Source: an uncultured Eubacteriales bacterium
Lineage (GTDB): Bacteria > Bacillota > Clostridia > Christensenellales > QAND01
NCBI GenBank assembly: GCA_900546685.1
Contig: UREB01000091.1
Span: forward strand, 1 to 6,821
Reading direction: 5' to 3'
Length of the DNA stretch: 6,821 nt
Part shown: piece by piece, positions 1 to 4,472 of the stretch
Position numbering within the stretch: position 1 is the first letter of the stretch
How the letters are laid out: every line of letters begins with the position of its first letter
Position numbers and translations under genes: made by a program
The notes under the pieces: model-generated
What the model saw: only the letters and a program-made list of their open reading frames with translations
Told to the model about the DNA's origin: nothing
The model's database searches: none

Positions 1-419
1 TAGAATACGCTGCGGGAAGCAACCTTCACCTCCGGCTCGGCAAGCAGTCGCCGTTCGCTGAAAATAAGGTGGATGTGGTAATTGGTCTTTCGCTTGTTGT
101 GGTGGAGCGCCGACACACATTCCACATCATACCGCCTGCGGAATTCCTCCGTGAAATCTTCCAGCACCTGCTGCGGCTCGTATTGCGTATAGGCTTCGGG
201 CAGGGCGATAATCAGTTCCCTTGCTTCAATACACTTCCCCTCTGCGCCGCTTCTCTGAAACTCCTGCTGGCTTTCCCTTGCGAGGTTGCTCCAAAAGGAA
301 TGGTCTGCGGTGCGGTAGGTGGCATAGAGGTTTTCCTGCTTGGCGTGGCTTGTGATATACGATATTCTTCCCCTGACATTGGACAGCTTTGACATCTGGA
401 TAAAGCTGTGGCGTGTCAT
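1..419 (-). CDS. MobA/MobL-family (MOBQ-type) relaxase, N-terminal part
   Basis: This is a DNA-nicking relaxase that would start conjugal transfer by cleaving oriT and staying covalently attached to the 5' end. The first 139 residues are visible and the gene continues past the left edge. Near the N terminus the segment VRGRISYITS (residues 15-24) contains Tyr21, a candidate nucleophile. LHHNKRKTNYHIHLIFSER (residues 105-123) carries His106/107, His115 and His117, matching the metal-binding three-His motif. The chosen ATG follows CGGAG by 7 nt, and an in-frame TGA lies just upstream, so no earlier start exists in this frame. The gene reads away from a hairpin-rich region that is the likely oriT. 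Family assignment rests on motifs and overall resemblance to MobA/MobL proteins of Firmicutes elements. The catalytic Tyr is an inference. Confidence 0.85.
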   Translation of the reverse strand, partial: MTRHSFIQMSKLSNVRGRISYITSHAKQENLYATYRTADHSFWSNLARESQQEFQRSGAEGKCIEARELIIALPEAYTQYEPQQVLEDFTEEFRRRYDVECVSALHHNKRKTNYHIHLIFSERRLLAEPEVKVASRSVF

Positions 420-453
420 AAATCATCTCCGTTTCTGTTTGGTAAAATGCGTT

Positions 454-466
454 CTCATTTTGCAAC
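454..466. repeat. 13-bp repeat, copy 1 (upstream of relaxase)
   Basis: The 13-mer CTCATTTTGCAAC occurs here, about 35 bp upstream of the relaxase start, and again exactly at 918-930 in the leader of the excisionase-like gene. Here it overlaps a short inverted repeat, AAAATG (444-449) with CATTTT (456-461). It may be a binding site for the element's regulator. The identity is seen directly; the role is inferred. Confidence 0.5.
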
Positions 467-670
467 CGGCTTGCCGGTTGCGGCTGTTCCGACGGCATTT
501 GACAAAGGAGCAGCCAAAGAAAATTGCACCGCAATTTTCTCTGTATCACAGCGACGGCGGCAGCCCTGCAAGCTGTGATACAGGCTCCCCGCAGGGGCGA
601 AATACCCGGAGTACAAACCGCAGGTTTGTGCGAGGGGTGTATTTCGCTCTCAAACGCCGAGGGCTTTGAG
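462..670. other. Candidate origin of transfer (oriT): cluster of inverted repeats
   Basis: The 258 bp between the relaxase start and the excisionase stop contain no convincing gene but many hairpins: 462-470/473-481 (9 bp arms, TT loop); 518-527/531-540 (10 bp, ACC loop); 541-552/572-583 (12 bp perfect, 19 nt loop); 587-590/594-597 (CCCC/GGGG); 597-605/639-647 (GCGAAATAC/GTATTTCGC) enclosing 613-619/623-629 (ACAAACC/GGTTTGT); and 649-654 with 656-658 pairing to 662-670. On the minus strand, the ACAAACC hairpin is followed by ACTCCGGGTATTTCGCCCCT. This recalls the MOBQ/RSF1010 arrangement of a hairpin followed by a nic sequence ending GCGCCCT. By analogy, nicking would fall between 598 and 597 on the minus strand. 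Location next to the relaxase supports the call; the nic position is inference. Confidence 0.6.
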
Positions 671-677
671 GACGGGT

Positions 678-893
678 TTACTCCACCTTTCGGACATCAT
701 CGGGCTTCAGAAGATTTCTCCCCTGATTGACGGTCATAAACCGTTCCAGCGTGTCCCTGCGGATAATGGTCTTGCGCCCCACTTTGAGGACGGGCAGCTT
801 TCCCCATTCCACCAGCTTCCGCATGGTATTCCTGCCGATACCCGTACATTCCGCCGCTTCCTCTATGGTAAATCCCATTTTGACTGTGTTCAT
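678..893 (-). CDS. Excisionase-family helix-turn-helix DNA-binding protein
   Basis: A 71-residue DNA-binding protein of the excisionase/MerR-like HTH type. In tyrosine-recombinase elements such proteins bend DNA at the element ends and favour excision. The core MGFTIEEAAECTGIGRNTMRKL (residues 6-27) is the helix-turn-helix, and LPVLKVGRKTIIRRDTLERFM (33-53) is the wing with the basic VGRK-xxI-RRD pattern typical of the family. The ATG at 893 was chosen because AAGGAGG sits just upstream; a longer reading from 971 would put this RBS and most of the promoter inside the coding region. A perfect-consensus promoter at 943-971 drives it. It is divergent from the XRE-type regulator and upstream of the oriT region. 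It could also act as a regulator of transfer genes rather than a strict Xis. Confidence 0.85.
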   Translation of the reverse strand: MNTVKMGFTIEEAAECTGIGRNTMRKLVEWGKLPVLKVGRKTIIRRDTLERFMTVNQGRNLLKPDDVRKVE

Positions 894-917
894 TCTTTCG
901 ACCTCCTTCTTGAAATA

Positions 918-930
918 CTCATTTTGCAAC
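918..930. repeat. 13-bp repeat, copy 2 (excisionase leader)
   Basis: Exact second copy of CTCATTTTGCAAC (also at 454-466). It lies just downstream of the expected transcription start (about 936) of the excisionase promoter, where a bound repressor would block transcription. Related shorter matches occur in the same divergent region: TATTTTGC at 951-958, ATGCAAAATA at 1011-1020 and GGTTGCAAAT at 1022-1031. Regulatory function is inferred. Confidence 0.5.
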
Positions 931-942
931 TTCTGCATTGTT

Positions 943-971
943 ATTATACTTATTTTGCTATTGTTTGTCAA
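943..971 (-). promoter_or_regulatory. Consensus sigma-A promoter for the excisionase-like gene
   Basis: On the minus strand, TTGACA (971-966) and TATAAT (948-943) are separated by exactly 17 bp, a perfect match to the vegetative consensus. Transcription would begin near 936, about 43 nt before the ATG at 893. A promoter this strong on an excision gene would normally need repression. A TATTTTGC motif copy (951-958) lies between the -35 and -10. Confidence 0.9.
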
Positions 972-1023
972 CTCGTTTTAAGCCCATTCAATAAATTTTT
1001 ACAAAGAAATATGCAAAATAGGG

Positions 1024-1052
1024 TTGCAAATTCAATCTGTTTGTGCTATGAT
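1024..1052 (+). promoter_or_regulatory. Promoter of the XRE-type regulator
   Basis: TTGCAA (1024-1029) and TATGAT (1047-1052) are spaced by 17 bp. TGC directly before the -10 gives an extended -10 element. Predicted start of transcription is near 1059, leaving a short leader with AGGAGG at 1063-1068. The -35 hexamer is itself part of a GGTTGCAAAT motif copy, which would allow autorepression. Confidence 0.75.
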
Positions 1053-1076
1053 AGTACTCGTTAGGAGGTGAAAGCC

Positions 1077-1742
1077 TTGAATGACAGGAAAATGCTTACC
1101 GCAAAAGAGGTAGGGCTGCGGATCAAGGAACGGAGAAACGAACTGAAAATCTCCATGCCCGAACTCGGCAGGCGTGTAGGCGTGAACAAATCCACCATTC
1201 AGCGGTATGAAACAGACGGGGTAAATCCCACAAGAAGCATGGTCATCAACGGGCTTGCGGAAGCGCTGCTGACCACTCCCGAATGGCTGACCGGCCTTTC
1301 GGAAGAAAAAGAGTATTCCGTCCCGACGCTCTGTGAAAACGAGCTGACAGAGCACATCAGGAAGTATCTGGATACGGTTACTTTCGCCGTCAAAGGGGAC
1401 GGGCACCAACAGCTTATGACAACCTTTCTCGGAAAGCTGATTGACCTCTACACAGTCCTGACCTGCCACTTCGCAGACGCCATGGCAGAGGTTGACCGTG
1501 TGGCGGAGGACGAAGGCTTGAAGCAATCGCTCAGGCGGTATGCGATTGAGTCTGGAGCGATTACCGAGCGGGTATACCGCAAGGAAATGGAACAGCCTAT
1601 CGAAGATATGAAGCGATTTCTTGACGGGATTTTACATATCTACGATGAGGGACGCACAAAGGTATCCATGGGCGACCTCTTCGGGATAGTGGCGGAAGCC
1701 GAAGCACGGCTGTCCGAAAAAGAAAATTCCGTGGCACCTTGA
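1077..1742 (+). CDS. XRE/Cro-type helix-turn-helix transcriptional regulator of the element
   Basis: This is a likely repressor controlling excision and transfer genes. From the TTG at 1077 it has 221 residues. The N-terminal HTH_3 domain spans about 13-67: IKERRNELKISMPELGRRVG is followed by the recognition segment VNKSTIQRYE (36-45) and ends near PEWLTGL. The remaining 150 residues are mostly helical and charged. I see no Ser/Lys LexA-type peptidase motif and no HExxH metalloprotease, so it is unlikely to be an SOS-cleaved or ImmA-sensitive repressor of the classic types. Start choice: AGGAGG (1063-1068) overlaps the possible GTG at 1068, but stands 8 nt before the TTG at 1077, so TTG is preferred; an ATG at 1092 is a third option. 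It is divergent from the excisionase-like gene, and int follows after 109 bp without a plus-strand terminator, so the two may be co-transcribed. Confidence 0.8.
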   Translation: MNDRKMLTAKEVGLRIKERRNELKISMPELGRRVGVNKSTIQRYETDGVNPTRSMVINGLAEALLTTPEWLTGLSEEKEYSVPTLCENELTEHIRKYLDTVTFAVKGDGHQQLMTTFLGKLIDLYTVLTCHFADAMAEVDRVAEDEGLKQSLRRYAIESGAITERVYRKEMEQPIEDMKRFLDGILHIYDEGRTKVSMGDLFGIVAEAEARLSEKENSVAP

Positions 1743-1743
1743 C

Positions 1744-1773
1744 AAAAAAACAGGCCGGTTGAAACCAACCGGC
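1744..1773 (-). terminator. Intrinsic terminator-like hairpin on the minus strand
   Basis: GCCGGTTG (1754-1761) and CAACCGGC (1766-1773) form a perfect 8-bp GC-rich stem with an AAAC loop. Seven As lie at 1744-1750, so read on the minus strand the hairpin is followed by a T-tract three bases on. On the plus strand there is no T-tract, so regulator-to-int transcription should pass. It would stop antisense transcripts entering the regulator gene. Confidence 0.6.
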
Positions 1774-1851
1774 GGAAGTGACACAACTTATTTTACGCAC
1801 ACCATATGTCACAGTCCCGATTGCCACGGATAGGAAGGAGAATTTTTATCT

Positions 1852-3150
1852 ATGGCAAAAGGTTCTGTAAGGAAAAAAGGCAGGAAGTGGTATTACCGCT
1901 TTTATATCGAAGATGAAAGCGGCAGGCAGGTACAGAAGGAGTTTGCGGGCACGGAGAGCAAGAGCGAAACGGAAGCCCTGCTCCGCAAGGCGATGGAAGA
2001 TTACGAAGCCAAAAGGTTTGTAGGCAAGGCGGAAAACATTACCGTAGGCGAAATGCTGGATCTGTGGATTGAGGAAGATTTAAAGCCCAGCAGCCTGAGC
2101 AACGGGACGGTCATGGCATACACGGCGGCGGTCAAAAAAATCAAGAAATACCCGATAGGCAGCCGCAGGCTGAAAACGGTCACAGCCGACCATTTGCAGG
2201 CGTTCATTGACTTTATGAGCTACGGCGGCACAAACCCAGACGGGACGGCCTCTCCCCCTATGAGCAAGGGATATATGCTCCAGTTCTCTGCGGTGCTGCA
2301 AGGGGCGTTCCGCTTTGCGGTGTTCCCGAAACGGCTGATTACCTTCAACCCGATGCAGTATGTACGGCTGCGGGGACGGAAAGAGGAAGCGGACATCTTC
2401 TGCGGGGAGGAAGCCGAGGCGGTTTCCCGACCGACCATTACCCACGGGCAATACCTGAAGCTGACCGGCTATCTGAAAGACAGGAAAAACCCTGCGCTGC
2501 TGCCCGTACAGATCGCCTACTACACGGGGCTTCGCATTGGCGAGGTCTGCGGCCTGACTTGGCAGGACATCAATCTGGACGAGCAGTACCTGACGGTGCG
2601 CCGCAGTATGCGGTACAACGGCACAAGGCACAAGACCGAGATAGGGACGACCAAGCGGAGCAAAGTCCGCACTGTGGACTTCTGTGACACGCTGGCGGAA
2701 ATCCTGCGGGCGGCGAAGGTGGAGCAGCACAAAAACCGTTTCAAATATGGCGAGCTTTACCACCTGAACTACTATACCGCAGTGAAGGAAAAAGACCGCA
2801 GCTACTACGAGGTTTACAGCCTGCCGAGGACGGCGGAAGTCCCTGAAGGGTACAAGGAATTATCCTTTGTCTGCGTCAGGCCGGACGGGATGTTTGAAAG
2901 CGCCGGGGCGGTCGGTCAGGTATGCCAGAAGGCGAGGAAACAGGTCGAGGGGCTTGAAGATTTCCACTTCCATATGCTGCGGCACACCTACACGAGCAAC
3001 CTGCTGTCGGGCGGGGCAAAGCCCACCGATGTGCAGGAGCTGTTAGGGCACTCCGATGTCAATACCACAATGTCCATTTACGCTCACGCTACAAAGGAAG
3101 CGAAGCGTACTTCCGCAAGGCTGCTGGACAAGGTAGTCGGCGGGGCATAA
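1852..3150 (+). CDS. Tyrosine recombinase (phage/Tn916-type integrase)
   Basis: This enzyme catalyses integration and excision of the element by cutting and rejoining att sites through a 3'-phosphotyrosine. The 432-residue protein appears full length. It has an N-terminal arm-binding-like region with GSVRKKGRKWYYRFYIEDE (4-22), a SAM-like core-binding domain (about 62-165), and a C-terminal catalytic domain (about 195-425). All catalytic residues are visible: Arg228 in YYTGLRIGEVCGL, Lys268 in GTTKRSKVRTV, His374 and Arg377 in HMLRHTY, His400 in LLGHSDVNTT, and Tyr410 in MSIYAH. The ATG is preceded by AAGGAG at 1835-1840, a rather long 11-nt spacing. It is the last gene of the element and reads toward the boundary with host DNA. 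An insert of about 50 residues between the Lys and the His-Arg motif (around 295-345) is longer than in minimal integrases. Confidence 0.95.
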   Translation: MAKGSVRKKGRKWYYRFYIEDESGRQVQKEFAGTESKSETEALLRKAMEDYEAKRFVGKAENITVGEMLDLWIEEDLKPSSLSNGTVMAYTAAVKKIKKYPIGSRRLKTVTADHLQAFIDFMSYGGTNPDGTASPPMSKGYMLQFSAVLQGAFRFAVFPKRLITFNPMQYVRLRGRKEEADIFCGEEAEAVSRPTITHGQYLKLTGYLKDRKNPALLPVQIAYYTGLRIGEVCGLTWQDINLDEQYLTVRRSMRYNGTRHKTEIGTTKRSKVRTVDFCDTLAEILRAAKVEQHKNRFKYGELYHLNYYTAVKEKDRSYYEVYSLPRTAEVPEGYKELSFVCVRPDGMFESAGAVGQVCQKARKQVEGLEDFHFHMLRHTYTSNLLSGGAKPTDVQELLGHSDVNTTMSIYAHATKEAKRTSARLLDKVVGGA

Positions 3151-3154
3151 AAAC

Positions 3155-3194
3155 TTTCCCTTGTTTCGGCTCGTAAGGGCAAAAACAAGGGAAA
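3155..3194. repeat. 12-bp inverted repeat just after int
   Basis: TTTCCCTTGTTT (3155-3166) and AAACAAGGGAAA (3183-3194) are perfect complements around a 16-nt loop, starting 4 bp after the int stop codon. The plus strand has no T-tract after it. The minus strand reads GTTTTTATG after the stem, so weak minus-strand termination is possible. It could equally be part of the recombinase-bound element end. The repeat is certain; its job is not. Confidence 0.6.
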
Positions 3195-3275
3195 ATACAT
3201 GAAAACCGAGCATTGAGCAGGCGAAATGCCTTGCAAAATCAATGGTTTTAGGAATTTTGAGTTTTTAATTTTAAT
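3195..3275. other. Probable element/host boundary (attR region)
   Basis: After the int-distal inverted repeat the sequence becomes very AT-rich, ending in TTTTTAATTTTAA just before the first host gene. Tyrosine-recombinase elements usually end within about 100-200 bp of the int stop, so the att core should be here or slightly inside the next gene. A TTGCAAAAT motif copy lies at 3231-3239. No core repeat can be identified without the left end. Confidence 0.4.
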
Positions 3276-4109
3276 TTGAAAATCATACAAAAATATAAAG
3301 CCTCTCTCCTTATGCTCTTTCTATTTGAATGCATTGCTATCGGTTTGTCGTTGGCTACCTCCAATCTATTCTACCTATTTAATTTTACATATATTGGAGG
3401 GTTTATTGCGCTGGGCCTAGCGCTGTATACCAACCAATACCGCTATGCCAGGCTTGTGGTGCAGCTTGGTGTCGGCCTGTATATGCTGGTGTATCTAGGC
3501 TTGCTATGCAATGAGAATATGCAGATTGAGGGATTTTGGTATTATCTGTTTCTTGGCGTATTTGAAGCGGCTACCATCCACTATGCGGTGGCAAAAATAT
3601 TCGGACCGTTGCTGTTTGGCAGAGGATGGTGCGGCTATGCTTGTTGGACGGCAATGATCCTGGATCTGTTGCCGTACAAACTGCCGGAGGGACCGCGCAA
3701 ACGATTTGGATTTATCCGGTATGTAGTTTTTACGGGCTCGTTGGTATTTGTGGGGGCGCTGTTTGTGCTGGCCGTGCCGAATCTGGAACGCGTAATGTTT
3801 TGGAGTTTTCTGATCGGCAATGCGATTTATTATGTCGTTGGCATAGCGCTTGCATATCTTTGTAAGGACAATCGGGCCTTTTGCAAATATATTTGCCCAA
3901 TCACGGTATTTTTGAAACCCGCGAGCTATTATTCTTATATGCGTGTTACGGTAGATCCAAAGGCATGCACCTCTTGTGGAAAATGCAAAAAAGTTTGCCC
4001 GATGGAGGTAGAGGTGAACAACAATGCTCGTAACAGAAAAAATGCTACGGAATGCATCCTCTGCATGCGCTGCGTTGAGGAATGCCCTGTCAAGGCATTA
4101 AAACTATAA
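3276..4109 (+). CDS. Polytopic membrane protein with two C-terminal 4Fe-4S motifs (NapH/CcoG-like)
   Basis: This is a membrane electron-transfer protein whose partner is not shown. The 277 residues contain about six hydrophobic segments (roughly 10-28, 35-51, 60-78, 88-113, 148-167, 175-196). Cysteine motifs lie in the membrane part, WCGYAC (Cys119, Cys123) and CKYICP (Cys203, Cys207), as in the NapH/NosR/PceC group. The C-terminal tail has two classical ferredoxin motifs, C231xxC234xxC237xxxC241P and C260xxC263xxC266xxxC270P, which should bind two [4Fe-4S] clusters. The reading begins with TTG at 3276 and no clear ribosome binding site precedes it. This is odd for a complete gene and fits loss of its upstream region by element insertion. 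The next Met is at 3312, also without an RBS. It ends at an intrinsic terminator. Specific substrate and partner are unknown. Confidence 0.8.
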   Translation: MKIIQKYKASLLMLFLFECIAIGLSLATSNLFYLFNFTYIGGFIALGLALYTNQYRYARLVVQLGVGLYMLVYLGLLCNENMQIEGFWYYLFLGVFEAATIHYAVAKIFGPLLFGRGWCGYACWTAMILDLLPYKLPEGPRKRFGFIRYVVFTGSLVFVGALFVLAVPNLERVMFWSFLIGNAIYYVVGIALAYLCKDNRAFCKYICPITVFLKPASYYSYMRVTVDPKACTSCGKCKKVCPMEVEVNNNARNRKNATECILCMRCVEECPVKALKL

Positions 4110-4114
4110 GTTCA

Positions 4115-4157
4115 GAAAAAGCGACCCGGCCTTTTGGGGGCTAGGCCGCTTTTTTAT
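4115..4157 (+). terminator. Intrinsic terminator after the 4Fe-4S membrane protein gene
   Basis: Six bases after the stop codon, AAAAAGC pairs with GCTTTTT, and inside it GGCCT pairs with AGGCC, with a GACCC bulge on the left arm. A run of six or more Ts (about 4150-4155) follows. This separates the gene from the downstream region. Confidence 0.8.
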
Positions 4158-4181
4158 TACCGGCTAGAGAAAGGAGAGACA

Positions 4182-4232
4182 ATGGATAAGCTCTTTGGCC
4201 AGGCAATTTGTATATGTGTCGCTTTGTTGTGA
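4182..4232 (+). CDS. Possible 16-residue micro-ORF
   Basis: An ATG 8 bases after a strong AAAGGAG site opens a short reading frame, MDKLFGQAICICVALL, ending in TGA. The peptide is hydrophobic at its C-terminal half, so it could insert in a membrane. No promoter is evident between it and the upstream terminator, and its stop codon sits at the tail of the opposing tRNA terminator. It could be a real small peptide, a relic of a degraded gene that kept its RBS, or chance. No family is recognised. Confidence 0.25.
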   Translation: MDKLFGQAICICVALL

Positions 4233-4272
4233 AAATAAAAGATCGCATCTTCCGACTGGAAGATGCGATCTT
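4231..4272 (-). terminator. Strong intrinsic terminator of the tRNA-Ala transcript
   Basis: Perfect 15-bp arms at 4239-4253 and 4258-4272 enclose a GACT loop. On the minus strand the stem is followed by TTTTATTTTC. It lies 19 bp beyond the tRNA 3' end. A T-tract is absent on the plus strand, so it is one-directional. Confidence 0.9.
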
Positions 4273-4291
4273 GAAAGCGGACCAGATCCGC

Positions 4292-4368
4292 TGGTGGAGC
4301 TTACCGGATTCGAACCGGTGATCTCTACACTGCCAGTGTAGCGCGATAGCCAACTTCGCCAAAGCCCC
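4292..4368 (-). tRNA. tRNA-Ala (anticodon GGC)
   Basis: The 77-nt sequence folds as a complete cloverleaf. The acceptor stem is GGGGCTT/AAGCTCC with discriminator A and an encoded CCA. The D stem is GCGA/TCGC, the anticodon stem CTACA/TGTAG with loop CTGGCAG (anticodon GGC), and the T stem ACCGG/CCGGT with loop TTCGAAT. The G3:U70 wobble pair, the alanine identity element, is present. It decodes GCC and GCU. It has its own promoter and terminator, and is a single-gene unit lying between two plus-strand units. A small hairpin, AGCGGA/TCCGCT with a 5-nt spacer, begins at the CCA end and may matter for 3' trimming. The gene is intact and shows no sign of use as an integration site. Confidence 0.95.
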
Positions 4369-4381
4369 GAGAACGTTTGTT

Positions 4382-4410
4382 ATAGTACCATAAAAAGAAA
4401 TTTTTGTAAA
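4382..4410 (-). promoter_or_regulatory. Promoter of the tRNA-Ala gene
   Basis: On the minus strand TTTACA (4410-4405) and TACTAT (4387-4382) are separated by 17 bp. The predicted start is near 4375, only a few bases before the mature tRNA 5' end at 4368. Confidence 0.75.
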
Positions 4411-4418
4411 GGGGTTTC

Positions 4419-4447
4419 TTTTGTTTCTCTGCAATGTTTGGTATGAT
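4419..4447 (+). promoter_or_regulatory. Likely promoter of the apbE-Gx-tadA operon
   Basis: TATGAT at 4442-4447 is preceded by TGG, forming an extended -10 element. The -35 region (about 4419-4426, TTTTGTTT) is poor, which an extended -10 can compensate for. Transcription would begin near 4454, giving a leader of about 20 nt containing AAAGGAAG. It is divergent from the tRNA promoter. Confidence 0.55.
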
Positions 4448-4472
4448 AGAGCGAGCAGGAAAGGAAGAGAGC

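Larger units (their letters stand above)
1..3275. mobile_element. Right end of an integrated mobilizable/conjugative element (left end outside window)
   Basis: A relaxase, an excisionase-like HTH protein, an XRE-type regulator and a tyrosine recombinase lie together, with the integrase as the last gene before unrelated chromosomal genes. This is the usual terminal layout of Tn916-like conjugative or integrative mobilizable elements. The int gene reads toward the boundary. Sequence up to about 3190 is rather GC-rich and then turns sharply AT-rich before the first host gene. The right limit (about 3195-3275) is inferred. No att direct repeat can be shown because the other end is not in the window, and with no type IV secretion genes visible I cannot say whether the element is self-transmissible. 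Confidence 0.75.

Noticed and set aside
226..549. Minus-strand open frame of 107 codons overlapping the relaxase start and the hairpin region
   Set aside because: It overlaps the relaxase in another frame; its sequence is Arg/Pro/Gln-rich with no family resemblance, while the relaxase frame has clear motifs and an RBS.
541..583. Long inverted repeat as a CRISPR repeat or transposon terminal repeat
   Set aside because: Single pair only, no array of repeats, no transposase nearby, and the setting next to a relaxase fits oriT better.
69..669. Plus-strand open frames opposite the relaxase and through the oriT region (69-392, 340-669)
   Set aside because: No RBS, no recognisable domains, and they are antisense to the relaxase or run through the hairpin cluster.
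894..971. Upstream extension of the excisionase-like protein to an ATG at 971
   Set aside because: The extension would contain the promoter -10 and a strong AAGGAGG site immediately before the ATG at 893; the latter start is far better supported.
2080..2763. 227-codon minus-strand open frame inside int
   Set aside because: Shadow of the high-GC int coding sequence; no RBS and composition typical of an antisense frame, while int shows all catalytic residues.
4292..4368. tRNA-Ala as the integration site of the element
   Set aside because: The tRNA is about 1.1 kb from the int stop, points the other way, is complete, and an intact host gene with terminator lies between.
4434..4472. Upstream ATG for apbE at 4434
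   Set aside because: It would precede or overlap the promoter -10 and the RBS; the ATG at 4473 directly follows AAAGGAAGAG and begins a proper lipoprotein signal.
4369..4472. Riboswitch (for example FMN type) upstream of apbE
   Set aside because: The leader from the predicted start near 4454 is only about 20 nt and the region shows no conserved aptamer-like folding.
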